A stretch of DNA of 64,000 nucleotides from Burkholderia diffusa (GCF_902499115.1 NZ_CABVPN010000014.1:62001-126000); one strand, 5' to 3'; positions 9,138-18,403 are shown, numbered from the stretch's first letter. Translations and numbers: made by a program. Notes: a model not told the origin generated them from the sequence alone.

Positions 9138-9811
9138 CGTGTGACCTTTTTCTGGAGACTCTTGACGAGAACAGACGCCAACGAGCAAATCACGAAATAG
9201 CATGCGCCGGCGAACAGGACCATCTCGACGGTCGTGCCGTCGCGGTCGCCGATGTTGGCGGCCGTGCGGAAGAAGTCCGCGAGACTGATCACGTACACGA
9301 GCGACGTATCCTGGAACAGGACGATCGCCTGCGTGAGCAGCAGCGGCACCATCGCGCGGAACGCCTGCGGCAGGATCACGAGGCGCATGGCCTGCGCGTA
9401 GTTCATGCCGAGCGCGAACGCGGCGTTCACCTGCCCGCGCGGCACCGACTGGATGCCGGCGCGGATGATCTCGGAATAATACGCGGCTTCGAACAGCGAG
9501 AACGCGACCATCGCCGACGCGAGCCGGATGTCGATCGTCGGCGACAGCCCGAGCACGCCCTGCAGCACCTGCGGCACGATCAGGAAGAACCACAGCAGCA
9601 CCATCACGAGCGGGATGGAGCGGAACACCGTCACGTATGCCTTCGCGAACCACTCGAGCGGCTTCACGCCGGACAGCCGCATCAACGCCAGCAGCGTGCC
9701 CCAAACGATGCCGATGACGATCGCGATCAGCGTGATCTTGAACGTGACGATCGCCCCCGTCCACAGCGTCGGTATCGCGCCGGGAATACTACTCCAGTCG
9801 AACTGATGCAT
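9134..9811 (-). CDS. gltK: Glutamate/aspartate ABC transporter permease
   Basis: Inner-membrane permease of the HisMQ type, 225 residues, with about five hydrophobic segments. The EAA-like cytoplasmic loop, EIIRAGIQSVPRGQVNAAFALGM, contacts the ATPase. The ATG overlaps the gltJ stop by one base (TGATG) and its own stop overlaps the start of gltL, so translation of the three genes is coupled. It pairs with GltJ to form the heterodimeric channel. Confidence 0.92.
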   Translation of the reverse strand: MHQFDWSSIPGAIPTLWTGAIVTFKITLIAIVIGIVWGTLLALMRLSGVKPLEWFAKAYVTVFRSIPLVMVLLWFFLIVPQVLQGVLGLSPTIDIRLASAMVAFSLFEAAYYSEIIRAGIQSVPRGQVNAAFALGMNYAQAMRLVILPQAFRAMVPLLLTQAIVLFQDTSLVYVISLADFFRTAANIGDRDGTTVEMVLFAGACYFVICSLASVLVKSLQKKVTR

Positions 9812-10551
9812 CACTTGCCTCCGATGTAGCCGGGCAGCCGCGTGCGGCCTTCGATCCAGCGCATGAACGCCATCACGACGAGGTTGATGAGCACATACGC
9901 AAGCGTCACCGCGATGAACGACTCGTAGGTCTGCGCGGTGTAGTCGACGAGCTGGCGGGCCTGCGCGGACAAGTCGAGCAGGCCGATCGTCGACGCGACC
10001 GCGGAGTTCTTGAAGATGTTCAGGAACTCGGACGTGAGCGGCGGCACGATGATCCGGTACGCAACGGGCAGCAGCACGTAGCGGTACGTCTGCCATTGCG
10101 TGAAGCCCATCGCGAGGCCGGCGGCGCGCTGGCCCTTCGGCAGCGCGTTGATCCCCGAGCGCACCTGTTCGCACACGCGCGCGCCCGTGAACAGGCCCAG
10201 ACAGACGATCGACGCGGTGAAGAACTGCGTGCCGGGCGGCAACTGCTTGATCCAGGTGCCGATCGACGCGGGCAGCAGTTCGGGCACGACGAGGTACCAG
10301 ACGAAGAACTGCACGATCAGCGGGATGTTCCGGAAGATCGACACGTACACGGTGCCGATCGCGGACAGCCATTTGTTCGGCACCGTGCGCAGCACGCCGA
10401 ACAGCGAACCGACGATCAGCGCGACGACCCAGGCGACGAGCGACACCTCGATCGTCACCCAGAATCCGGACATCAGCCATCCGAAGTAAGTCGTCGGCTC
10501 GCCGGTCGAGACGGGGCTCAGGAAGATGCCCCAGTTCCAGTGGTAAGACAT
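9811..10551 (-). CDS. gltJ: Glutamate/aspartate ABC transporter permease
   Basis: Second HisMQ-family inner-membrane permease, 246 residues, beginning MSYHWNWGIFL. The cytoplasmic loop reads EQVRSGINALPKGQRAAGLAMG. An in-frame TTG lies two codons earlier, but a GGAG sequence sits about 8 nt before the ATG at 10551, which I prefer. The gene follows gltI after a gap of about 84 nt that holds a terminator-like hairpin, so its expression is probably lower than that of the binding protein. Confidence 0.9.
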   Translation of the reverse strand: MSYHWNWGIFLSPVSTGEPTTYFGWLMSGFWVTIEVSLVAWVVALIVGSLFGVLRTVPNKWLSAIGTVYVSIFRNIPLIVQFFVWYLVVPELLPASIGTWIKQLPPGTQFFTASIVCLGLFTGARVCEQVRSGINALPKGQRAAGLAMGFTQWQTYRYVLLPVAYRIIVPPLTSEFLNIFKNSAVASTIGLLDLSAQARQLVDYTAQTYESFIAVTLAYVLINLVVMAFMRWIEGRTRLPGYIGGK

Positions 10552-10566
10552 GGGCAAGACTCCAGC

Positions 10567-10602
10567 AAAAAGAAACGGAAGAAGCGAGGCCTCTTCCGTT
10601 TC
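10567..10602 (-). terminator. Hairpin plus U-tract between gltI and gltJ (attenuator)
   Basis: GAAACGGAAGA at 10572-10582 is exactly complementary to 10592-10602 across a 9-nt loop. Read on the minus strand the stem is followed by TTTTT (10571-10567). It lies inside the operon, so it should stop part of the transcription after gltI and protect the gltI 3' end. That is a common arrangement for giving excess periplasmic binding protein. Confidence 0.75.
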
Positions 10603-10635
10603 AGTAGCGTCATTTCTGCGTCAACGGCTGCGTGG

Positions 10636-11529
10636 TCAGTCGAGCGCCTTGTCGTTCGGGTTCGCGTACAGCTTCTTCATCGAATCGGACAGCGGGAAGT
10701 TCAGGTTCAGCCCCTTCGGCGGAATCGGGTTCTCGAACCACTTCGCGTAGATCTTCGCGGCTTCGCCCGACTTCTCGACTTGCGAGATCGCGTCGTCGAC
10801 GACCTTCTTGAAGTCCGCATCGCCCTTGCGCATCATGCAGCCGTACGCCTCTTCCGACTGCGGCGTGCCGACGATCACCCACTCGCCCGGCTGCCTCGCC
10901 TTCGCGCGCTCGCCCGCGAGCAGCGCGTCGTCCATCATGAACGCGACGGCGCGGCCCGACTCGAGCGTGTTGAACGAGTCGCCGTGGTCCTTCGCGCTGA
11001 TGATGTTCATGCCCAGCTGCTTGTCGTTGTTCATCTTGCGCAGCAGGCGCTCGGACGTCGTGCCGGCGGTGGTCACGACCGTCTTGCCCTTCAGGTCCGC
11101 GAAGTCCTTCACGCCCGAATCCTTCTTCGTCATCAGGCGCGTGCCGATCACGAAGATCGTGTCGGAGAATGCGGCCTGCTGCTGACGCTCCGTGTTGTTG
11201 GTCGTCGAGCCGCACTCGATGTCCACCGTGCCGTTCTGCACGAGCGGGATGCGGTTCTGCGACGTCACCGGGATGTTCTTGACCTGCAGGTTCGGCAGGT
11301 TCAGCTTCTTCTTCACGGCGTCCACGACTTTCATCTGGAATTCGCGCGAATAACCGACGACCTGCTGGCTCTGGTCATAGTAGGAGAACGGAATCGACGA
11401 TTCGCGGTGGCCCAGCGCGATCACGCCCGTGTCCTTGATCTTCTTCAGCGTGCCGGTCTCCTGTGCATGCGCGCCGCTCGCGAACGCGCACAGCGCCGCG
11501 ACCATCAGGACTGCCTTCTGGTATTTCAT
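10636..11529 (-). CDS. gltI: Glutamate/aspartate periplasmic binding protein
   Basis: Periplasmic solute receptor of the SBP_bac_3 family, 297 residues. It has a Sec signal peptide (MKYQKAVLMVAALCAFASGAHA, cleavage near residue 22). The mature protein starts QETGTLKKIKDTG, and carries the GHRESSIPFSYYD and DIECGSTTNNTERQ segments seen in the GltI/AatJ group. An ATG three codons earlier overlaps the AAGGAG site, so the ATG at 11529, about 9 nt after that site, is the better start. It is first in the gltIJKL operon, downstream of gdhA and on the same strand, which fits a glutamate uptake and deamination locus. Confidence 0.92.
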   Translation of the reverse strand: MKYQKAVLMVAALCAFASGAHAQETGTLKKIKDTGVIALGHRESSIPFSYYDQSQQVVGYSREFQMKVVDAVKKKLNLPNLQVKNIPVTSQNRIPLVQNGTVDIECGSTTNNTERQQQAAFSDTIFVIGTRLMTKKDSGVKDFADLKGKTVVTTAGTTSERLLRKMNNDKQLGMNIISAKDHGDSFNTLESGRAVAFMMDDALLAGERAKARQPGEWVIVGTPQSEEAYGCMMRKGDADFKKVVDDAISQVEKSGEAAKIYAKWFENPIPPKGLNLNFPLSDSMKKLYANPNDKALD

Positions 11530-11780
11530 TTTGGTCATCTCCTTGGCTGAAACCCGCGCCAGTGTATCAAAGTAATATTTTTGAAAGTACTGGTTGTTTA
11601 CCGAACTACGAATCGTCCTGTACGAAGCCGTCCTCCCGGCTTCCGGCGCCCCTGGCGGCGCCTGAATGCACAACGCGGGCGATGCCGGATTCGGCACCGC
11701 CCGCGAGGGTTCATGCACACAATCGGGTGAATTGCGTCATGCTTTTGTCATAGTCGTCCGATCGAATCGGCGATGACCGA

Positions 11781-13067
11781 TCAGGGATACAGGCCGCGCA
11801 TTTCGCGCGCCATCAGGATGCGCTTGCACGCGACGATGAACGCCGCCGTACGCACCGACACCTTGTGCTCTTCCGCGACCGCCCACACGCCGGCGAACGC
11901 TTCGCGCATCACGCGCTCGAGACGGTGGTTGATCTCGTCTTCCGTCCAGAAGAAGCTCGAGAAGTCCTGCACCCACTCGAAGTACGACACGGTCACGCCG
12001 CCCGCATTCGCGATCACGTCGGGAATCACGAGCACGCCGTTCGCGCTCAGGATGTCGTCGGCCGCCGTCGTCGTCGGGCCGTTCGCGCCTTCGACGATGA
12101 TCTTCGTGCGGATCTTCGATGCGTTCTTCTCGGTGATCTGGTTTTCCAGTGCCGCCGGGATCAGGATGTCGGTCTCGACCGTCCAGAACTCGTCGTTCGG
12201 CATCGGTTCGGCGCCTTCGAAGCCCGCGACGCCGCCCGTGCGTGCGACGTGGTCGAGCAGCTTGTTCGAATCGAGGCCGGCCGGCTGGTAGATCGTGCCC
12301 GTGTGATCCTGCACCGCGATCACCTTCGAACCCGCTTCCTGGAACAGCTTCGCCGCGATGCCGCCGACGTTGCCGAAGCCTTGCACCGCGATGCGCGCGC
12401 CTTCGATCTCGAGGCCCTTCTTCTTCGCCGCCTCGCAACCGACGACGAACACGCCGCGGCCCGTCGCTTCCTTGCGGCCGAGCGAACCGCCGAGCGAGAT
12501 CGGCTTGCCGGTCACGACGCCGGTCGATGTCTGGCCCTGGTTCATCGAGAACGTGTCCATCATCCACGCCATCACCTGTTCGTTGGTGTTGACGTCCGGT
12601 GCCGGAATATCGGTGTTCGGGCCGATGATGATGCCGATTTCGCTGGTGTAGCGACGCGTCACGCGTTCGAGCTCACCGCGCGACAGCTTGCGCGGGTCGA
12701 CGCGGATGCCGCCCTTCGCACCGCCGTACGGCACGTTCACGGCCGCGTTCTTCACCGACATCCATGCCGACAGTGCCATCACTTCCGACAGCGTCACGTC
12801 CTGGTGGTAGCGCACGCCGCCCTTGCCCGGGCCGCGCGACACGTTGTGCTGTACGCGATAGCCTTCGAAGTGCGCGACGGTGCCGTTGTCGAGCTCGATG
12901 GGCACATCGACGATCAGGATGCGCTTCGGACGCTTCAGCGTTTCGAGCCAGCGCGACAGCGAACCGAGGTACGGCGCGACGCGATCGACCTGCTGAAGGT
13001 AGTTGCCCCACGGGCCGAGATCGTCGGCGTGAAGGTAGGACGGGATGGACTGCAGTTGCGAAGACAT
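11781..13067 (-). CDS. gdhA: Glutamate dehydrogenase
   Basis: Hexameric NAD(P)-linked glutamate dehydrogenase, 428 residues, converting glutamate to 2-oxoglutarate and ammonia, or the reverse. The catalytic-site motif VPYGGAKGGIRVDP, the QGFGNVGG dinucleotide-binding loop and the NTDIPAPDVNT segment are visible. The start is the ATG at 13067, preceded by a GGAG about 7 nt upstream; the frame extends 20 codons further but without support. The sequence resembles the bacterial GudB/RocG-like short form rather than the E. coli NADP enzyme, so a catabolic role is likely. It sits directly upstream of the glutamate importer genes, about 250 bp away. Confidence 0.93.
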   Translation of the reverse strand: MSSQLQSIPSYLHADDLGPWGNYLQQVDRVAPYLGSLSRWLETLKRPKRILIVDVPIELDNGTVAHFEGYRVQHNVSRGPGKGGVRYHQDVTLSEVMALSAWMSVKNAAVNVPYGGAKGGIRVDPRKLSRGELERVTRRYTSEIGIIIGPNTDIPAPDVNTNEQVMAWMMDTFSMNQGQTSTGVVTGKPISLGGSLGRKEATGRGVFVVGCEAAKKKGLEIEGARIAVQGFGNVGGIAAKLFQEAGSKVIAVQDHTGTIYQPAGLDSNKLLDHVARTGGVAGFEGAEPMPNDEFWTVETDILIPAALENQITEKNASKIRTKIIVEGANGPTTTAADDILSANGVLVIPDVIANAGGVTVSYFEWVQDFSSFFWTEDEINHRLERVMREAFAGVWAVAEEHKVSVRTAAFIVACKRILMAREMRGLYP

Positions 13068-13333
13068 GGACGCTCCAACGTTCAACGGATTGCGCACATT
13101 GTCGAAAAACCCGTTTTTTTTATCCAATGCCGTTTGCTTATTCGATTATGCGTTTCTTGCATGATCGTGATTTTTTGCAAATCCATGGTCGATTTGCGCA
13201 AGAACGCCCGCGATCGGCCGTGCATCGCGTTGTGCGAAAAATCGTGGGTACATTACGCCGGACGCCCGTCGGGCAGCCGTCCGACAGGCGCGGCAAGCTC
13301 GTCGTCAGCCGCGCGCGGCCGTGCTCGACTCCA

Positions 13334-14287
13334 TCATTCGGCCGTGTCGCGCAATTCGTCGCGCACGACTTCCCACAACGCGCGCACGAGCTTCTGGCGC
13401 GGATCGTCGCCCTGCAGCGCGAGCTTGTCGCAGTAAAGGCGAATCTCCATCGTCAGCGTGTACGGGTGCGTGCCGCCACGCGCGGACCGGTCGAGCCGGA
13501 TCAGGCGGCCGCTGGCCACCGCATCCTCGACGGCGCTGTGCGGCAGAAACGCGACGCCGTGGCCCGCGAGCGCCATTGCCTTCAGCCCTTCGGCCATGTC
13601 GGTTTCGTACACGCGATCGAGGAACAGCGGCGTCGGTGCGTTCGCAACGATGACTTCGGTCATCCGGCCGAGATACGCATTCGGCGTATAAGACAGGTAC
13701 GGCACGCGCGCCTCGGCCGTGCCCGGCAACGTATAGCGCGGCCGGCCCGCGCGGCCCGGCGCCGAAAACGCGCTGATCGGCTCGCTGCCGAGGACCAGCA
13801 TGTCGTAGCGGGCCGGATCGAGCGCGACGGGGTGGCTCGGGTGGTGGTAGCCCATCACGAGATCGCAGCCACCCTCGACCAGCGACAGCACGGCGTCGTG
13901 CACGTTCAGCGCGCGCAACCGTGTGTGGACCTGCCCCATCTTCGCCTCGATCCGCTGCAGCCAGCGCGGAAAATACGTGAGCGACAGCGTATGCGGCACC
14001 GCGAACTCGATGGTCGGCACCGGCGCGCCGACATGGCCGCGCAGCAGCGTGCGCGCCTCATGCGCCTGCGACAGCATCGTCAATGCCTGCTCGTAGAAGA
14101 TCTGGCCGGCCTGCGTGAGCCGCGTCGGATAAACCGAACGATCGATCAGTTCGGTCGCGAGCCATGCCTCGAGCGCCTGGATGCGCCGCGAGAACGCGGG
14201 CTGCGACACGTGCCGCAGTTCGGCGGACCGGCTAAAGCTGCGCGTTTCCGCGAGCGAGACGAAGTCTTCGAGCCATTTCAGTTCCAT
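13334..14287 (-). CDS. LysR-type regulator, HypT/YjiE-like
   Basis: Transcription regulator of 317 residues. The N-terminal winged helix-turn-helix (about residues 3-60) contains FSRSAELRHVSQPAFSRRIQALE, which resembles E. coli HypT (YjiE), as does the later NAYLGRMTEVI segment. HypT responds to hypochlorite stress, but whether this homologue does is unknown. It starts at the ATG at 14287. Upstream codons are Gly/Arg/Pro-rich and overlap the divergent purB promoter region. It is divergent from purB across about 265 bp. Confidence 0.8.
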   Translation of the reverse strand: MELKWLEDFVSLAETRSFSRSAELRHVSQPAFSRRIQALEAWLATELIDRSVYPTRLTQAGQIFYEQALTMLSQAHEARTLLRGHVGAPVPTIEFAVPHTLSLTYFPRWLQRIEAKMGQVHTRLRALNVHDAVLSLVEGGCDLVMGYHHPSHPVALDPARYDMLVLGSEPISAFSAPGRAGRPRYTLPGTAEARVPYLSYTPNAYLGRMTEVIVANAPTPLFLDRVYETDMAEGLKAMALAGHGVAFLPHSAVEDAVASGRLIRLDRSARGGTHPYTLTMEIRLYCDKLALQGDDPRQKLVRALWEVVRDELRDTAE

Positions 14288-14552
14288 GCAGGCGGGCGCG
14301 GCGGGCGGCGGTCGGGAAGAAGCCTGCATTCTACCGGCGGGCGGGCCCGGCCGGCGGCGCGGCGGGCAGCCCGGCGAGCCGGCCCGGGCGCCAGCCGGCG
14401 GACTGCTTGCGCGCCGCCCGGGCGCCGCATGCGTGCCGATCGCCCACGACGGCGGCGACCTGACCGGTTCGGCCGGGATCGCCCCGCGCCAATGGTAAAA
14501 TGCCGGATTCTCCTCCCCTCGTTCGCACCGGCCCCCAAGGCCACGCCCGATC

Positions 14553-15941
14553 ATGTCCGACACTCGTCCCGATACGCTTTTCGCCCTCACCGCGCTCTCG
14601 CCCATCGACGGCCGCTACGCCAGCAAGACCGAAGCGCTGCGCGACTGGCTCTCCGAAGCCGCCTTCATGCGCCACCGCGTCACCGTCGAGGTGCACTGGC
14701 TGATCGCGCTGTCGCGCGCCGGCTTCGCGGAAGTCCCGCGCTTCTCGGACGCGTCCGAACAATTCCTGCTGCAACTCGCCGAGCGCTTCACCGCGCACGA
14801 CGCCGCCCGCATCAAGGACATCGAGCGCGTGACGAACCACGACGTGAAGGCCGTCGAATACTGGCTGAAGGAATCGGTGAAGGGCCAGGCCGAACTCGAG
14901 AAGGCCAGCGAATTCATCCACTTCGCGTGTACGTCCGAAGACATCAACAACACGTCGCACGGGATGATGCTCGCCGGCGCGCGCGAGCACGTGATCGTGC
15001 CGGCGCTGCGCACGGTCCACCAGCGCCTCGTCGCGCTGTCGCACGCGCTTGCCGAGCAGCCGATGCTGTCGCGCACGCACGGCCAGCCGGCCAGCCCGAC
15101 GACGCTCGGCAAGGAACTCGCGAACGTCGCGGCCCGCCTCTCTCGCGCGATCACGCGCATCGAGAAGGTCGAGATCCTCGGCAAGATGAACGGCGCGGTC
15201 GGCAACTTCAACGCGCACCTGTCGGCGTATCCGGAATTCGACTGGGAAGCGTTCTCGCGCGACGTGATCGAGAACCGCCTGAAGCTCACCTTCAACCCGT
15301 ACACGATCCAGATCGAGCCGCACGACTACATGGCGGAGCTGTTCGATGCGGTCGCGCGCGCGAACACGATCCTGCTCGACCTCGACCGCGACGTGTGGGG
15401 CTACATCTCGGTCGGCTACTTCAAGCAGAAGACGAAGGCCGGCGAAATCGGCTCGTCGACGATGCCGCACAAGGTCAATCCGATCGACTTCGAGAACTCG
15501 GAAGGCAATCTCGGCCTCGCGAACGCGACGCTGCGCCACCTCGCCGACAAGCTGCCGGTGTCGCGCTGGCAGCGCGACCTGACCGACTCGACGGTGCTGC
15601 GCAACATGGGCGTCGCACTCGGCTACTCGCTGCTCGCGTACGACTCGCTGATCCGCGGCCTCGACAAGCTCGAAGTGAACCCGCAGCGCCTGAACGAAGA
15701 CCTCGACAACTGCTGGGAAGTGCTCGCAGAGCCGGTGCAGACGGTGATGCGCCGCTACGGCATCGAGAACCCGTACGAGCAGCTGAAGGAACTGACGCGC
15801 GGCAAGGGCATCACGCGCGAAGCGCTGCAGGAATTCGTCGGCACGCTGGCGATCCCGCAAGATGCGAAGGACCGCCTGCTCGCGATGACGCCTGCGTCGT
15901 ACATCGGCAAGGCCGTCGAACTCGCGAAGCGGATCGCGTAA
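14553..15941 (+). CDS. purB: Adenylosuccinate lyase
   Basis: Cytoplasmic enzyme of purine synthesis, 462 residues. It removes fumarate from SAICAR and from adenylosuccinate. It has the E. coli-type PurB architecture: SPIDGRYASK at the N-terminus, the TSEDINNTSHG segment, SRTHGQPASPT, and the fumarase/aspartase superfamily signature SSTMPHKVNPIDFENSEGN, whose flexible loop holds the catalytic Ser. Length and motifs are complete. The gene ends just before a strong bidirectional terminator. Confidence 0.96.
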   Translation: MSDTRPDTLFALTALSPIDGRYASKTEALRDWLSEAAFMRHRVTVEVHWLIALSRAGFAEVPRFSDASEQFLLQLAERFTAHDAARIKDIERVTNHDVKAVEYWLKESVKGQAELEKASEFIHFACTSEDINNTSHGMMLAGAREHVIVPALRTVHQRLVALSHALAEQPMLSRTHGQPASPTTLGKELANVAARLSRAITRIEKVEILGKMNGAVGNFNAHLSAYPEFDWEAFSRDVIENRLKLTFNPYTIQIEPHDYMAELFDAVARANTILLDLDRDVWGYISVGYFKQKTKAGEIGSSTMPHKVNPIDFENSEGNLGLANATLRHLADKLPVSRWQRDLTDSTVLRNMGVALGYSLLAYDSLIRGLDKLEVNPQRLNEDLDNCWEVLAEPVQTVMRRYGIENPYEQLKELTRGKGITREALQEFVGTLAIPQDAKDRLLAMTPASYIGKAVELAKRIA

Positions 15942-15961
15942 GCACCGCCGTCTCCGCACGT

Positions 15962-15999
15962 AAAAAAAGCCCGATGCGAGCAATCGCATCGGGCTTTTT
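15962..15999. terminator. Bidirectional intrinsic terminator
   Basis: AAAGCCCGATGCGA (15966-15979) pairs with 15984-15997 around a GCAA tetraloop. It is flanked by an A-run on the left and a T-run on the right, so it serves both purB and the convergent FAD oxidase gene. Confidence 0.9.
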
Positions 16000-16017
16000 C
16001 ATTGCCTGTGCGGCTGG

Positions 16018-17439
16018 TCAGAACGAGATCATCCGCCCCGGGTTGAGTGCGCTCATCACGCTCATCGCGGCCTTCGCAGCGGGAATCGCGATCGGCGACA
16101 ACTGGCGGCCGAGCGGAATCGCGCGGTGATCGATGCCGGTCAGCATCGAGAAATCGTCGTTGCGACCGACGAAATCGTCGCAGATCGCCTTGCCGATCCG
16201 CACCGTCTGCGCGACGCCATGACCGCTCCAGCCCTGCACCATGTACATCGGCACGCGGCCGTCGGTCTTGCGGCTGTCGGTCGCGCCGTTCAGCGTGAAG
16301 TCGCTGACGCCGCTCCAGCAGTAGTCCAGTGCGAACTGGCCATCGGCCTGGGGGAACACCGTGTTCAGCCGCGTCAGCAGATACGCGTTGACGTCGGGCT
16401 GTGCCCAGCACGTGCCGGTGCCCTGCCCGCCGAACAGCAGGCGGTTGCCGCGCACCGGCCGGTAGTAGTCGATCTGGAACTGCGTGTCGTACACCGGCAT
16501 GCCGGCCGGCATCAGTGTCGCGACGTCGACGTCGAGCGGCGCCGTCACGCTGACATACGTGAAGAACGGCACGGTGGTGGCGGTGCCGTCGTCCAGCAGA
16601 CGGAACGTCGTGTTGTGCAGCGCGAGCACGACGCCACGGCGCGCGGTGATCGTGCCGCCCGGCGTCGTCGCGACGACGCCCGCCGGCGTTTCGTCGAGCT
16701 CCAGCACCTCGGTGCCCTCGTACAACGCACCGCCGTTCAGCCGGAAGCCGTGCACGAGACCGCGCACCAGCGCGAGCGGATGAAGCTGGCCACCGGTCGC
16801 GTCGATCGCCGCGCCGTGATACAGCCCCGAGCGCACGTATTCGTCGTGCAGCTGATGGCGGCCGACGAGCGTCACGCCGGCGTCACCGAGATGGCGGCGT
16901 GCGTCAGCGCCGTCGAGCAGCGCGCTCATGTGGCCCGGGTGGACCGCCGCCGTGATGTGGCCGCGCTTGCGATCGAGGTCGAGTGCGTAACGCGCGCCGA
17001 TCGCGTCGATCAGGTCCATCGATTCGGCCGACGCGAAGCGCCACAGCCGCTTCGCGTCGTCGTGCGACAGATGGTCGATCATGTCGGCTGCTTCCCAGCG
17101 CGCGAGGCCCGGCGTGAGCTGGCCGCCGTTGCGGCCCGACGCCGCGGAGCCGACGTGATGCTTGTCGACGAGAATCGTGTCGACGCCCGCTTCCGCCAGA
17201 TGCAGCGCGGCCGATGCACCGAGCAGCCCCGCGCCGATCACCAGCACGTCGCACACCATGTCGTGCGCGAGCGGCGCGCTGTTTTCATGGCGCGACAGAG
17301 ACGCCTCGTACCAGTTGGCCGGGCGCTCGCCGTCGTAACGGGACGGCGCGCACCAGTTCCAGTTGTCCTTTTCGATGTTCAGTTGCGTCTGGTCGAAACG
17401 CGATTCGCCCTGGATCAGGGGCTTGTGGTTGGAAGTCAT
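16018..17439 (-). CDS. FAD-dependent amine oxidoreductase (PuuB/DAO family)
   Basis: Predicted soluble flavoprotein of 473 residues. The dinucleotide-binding GxGxxG motif is DVLVIGAGLLGASAALHLAEAG, at about residue 70. It is followed by SGRNGGQLTPGLA, a motif of the gamma-glutamylputrescine oxidase and sarcosine oxidase-like DAO group. The N-terminal extension with NWYEAS is typical of PuuB-like proteins. The C-terminal MVQGWSGHGVAQT is the usual FAD/substrate segment. The substrate is probably an amine or N-methyl amino acid but cannot be fixed from sequence. The start is the ATG at 17439; an in-frame extension of 14 codons lacks support. It is divergent from a TetR gene, with operators between. 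Confidence 0.8.
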   Translation of the reverse strand: MTSNHKPLIQGESRFDQTQLNIEKDNWNWCAPSRYDGERPANWYEASLSRHENSAPLAHDMVCDVLVIGAGLLGASAALHLAEAGVDTILVDKHHVGSAASGRNGGQLTPGLARWEAADMIDHLSHDDAKRLWRFASAESMDLIDAIGARYALDLDRKRGHITAAVHPGHMSALLDGADARRHLGDAGVTLVGRHQLHDEYVRSGLYHGAAIDATGGQLHPLALVRGLVHGFRLNGGALYEGTEVLELDETPAGVVATTPGGTITARRGVVLALHNTTFRLLDDGTATTVPFFTYVSVTAPLDVDVATLMPAGMPVYDTQFQIDYYRPVRGNRLLFGGQGTGTCWAQPDVNAYLLTRLNTVFPQADGQFALDYCWSGVSDFTLNGATDSRKTDGRVPMYMVQGWSGHGVAQTVRIGKAICDDFVGRNDDFSMLTGIDHRAIPLGRQLSPIAIPAAKAAMSVMSALNPGRMISF

Positions 17440-17629
17440 GATTGCACTTGCATGGTCTTGGGCCGCCTGTCGAAGTGCCATTCAGGCTTCGCGGGTGGGG
17501 CAGCCGGTTCCACTTGGGTGTCAACGAGATAAAGGGCGCGATGGCCCGTGTTGACGGCAGGCACGCTCGTGCCTGCCAGGATCCCGGACCGTGCGAAAGC
17601 ACGCATTGAAAGGTGCCGGGACACCCAAT

Positions 17630-17663
17630 TTCTACACCGCAGAAATAATTCTACAGCGTAGAA
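17630..17663. promoter_or_regulatory. Tandem palindromic operators, probably for the TetR regulator
   Basis: Two copies of one 15-bp motif stand 19 bp apart centre to centre. TTCTACAGCGTAGAA (17649-17663) has perfect 6-bp arms, and TTCTACACCGCAGAA (17630-17644) has one arm mismatch. They lie between the divergent FAD oxidase and TetR genes, and a TATGCT box at 17664-17669 directly abuts the second copy. Autoregulation and control of the oxidase follow by inference. Confidence 0.7.
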
Positions 17664-17704
17664 TATGCTTTCGTCAAGATTACAGCCGCAGCCATCCCGC
17701 TTCC

Positions 17705-18352
17705 ATGAAAGACAAACCCGCCCAAGGCCCGCGCGGCCTCGACAAGGATGCGATCGTCGCGGCCGCGCTCGCGCTGCTCGAAGAGGTCGGCGAAGCCGCG
17801 TTCAGCGTGCGCAAGCTCGCGCAGTCAGTCGGCTGCGACCCGATGAGCGTGCTCTATCACTTCAAGTCGAAAGAGGGCCTGAGCCGTGCGATCGCGAACG
17901 CGCTGTCGCGCTCGCTCGCGCCGGTCGACCCTTCACTGCCGTGGCGCGAGCGGCTGCTCGATCTCGCCCGCCAGTACCGCGCGCTCGCGCTGCGCCACCC
18001 CGCCGCGTTCGCGCTGCTGCAGCGTCACATGAGCACCGGGCCGGCCGATCTCGCGCACATCGAGACCGTGCATCGCGCGCTGGCCGATGCCGGCATCCCG
18101 CGCAGCGCACTGCCGACCGTGTGCGTCGGCTGGTATGCGAGCGTGATCGGCCTCGCCGCCGCCGAGGCCGGCGGCCTAACGCGGCCCGCGAACGACGTCG
18201 AGCTCGCGGAAATGCATGCGCTGTCCGATACCGCGCATCCGCTCGTCAAATCGGCCGCCCCGCTCTACGCGCAACTCGATCCGGCCGCCGTGCACGACAC
18301 GATGCTGGACGTGCTGCTCGACGGCATCGCGCAGCACGTCCGCGCGACCTGA
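17705..18352 (+). CDS. TetR-family transcriptional regulator
   Basis: DNA-binding repressor of 215 residues. The N-terminal helix-turn-helix (about residues 12-58) includes FSVRKLAQSVGCDPMSVLYHFKSKEGL, the TetR recognition-helix pattern with Y-H-F. The C-terminal ligand domain is of the TetR_C_1 type (AHIETVHRALADAGIP region). The ATG at 17705 follows the tandem operators; the frame upstream would run through them, so the longer form is unlikely. Its most likely target is the divergent FAD oxidase gene; the inducer is unknown but may be an amine substrate of that enzyme. Confidence 0.85.
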   Translation: MKDKPAQGPRGLDKDAIVAAALALLEEVGEAAFSVRKLAQSVGCDPMSVLYHFKSKEGLSRAIANALSRSLAPVDPSLPWRERLLDLARQYRALALRHPAAFALLQRHMSTGPADLAHIETVHRALADAGIPRSALPTVCVGWYASVIGLAAAEAGGLTRPANDVELAEMHALSDTAHPLVKSAAPLYAQLDPAAVHDTMLDVLLDGIAQHVRAT

Positions 18353-18373
18353 GCGGCTCACGCATCGCCAACG

Positions 18374-18403
18374 AAAAAAGGCGCCCCGAGGGGCGCCTTT
18401 TTC
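18374..18403. terminator. Intrinsic terminator between tetR and gntK
   Basis: The stem GGCGCCC/GGGCGCC (18380-18386 with 18391-18397, loop CGAG) is flanked by an A-run at 18374-18379 and a T-run at 18398-18402. It serves the convergent tetR and gntK transcripts. Confidence 0.88.

Noticed and set aside
3945..9200. Very long plus-strand open frame overlapping the autotransporter and the glt genes
   Set aside because: It is Arg/Asp/His-rich in the manner of a shifted frame of GC-rich coding DNA, crosses a strong terminator and covers the minus-strand gltL gene. No domain is visible.
11673..11706. Hairpin GCGGGCG/CGCCCGC after gdhA as a terminator
   Set aside because: The stem exists but no U-tract follows on minus, so I could not support termination.
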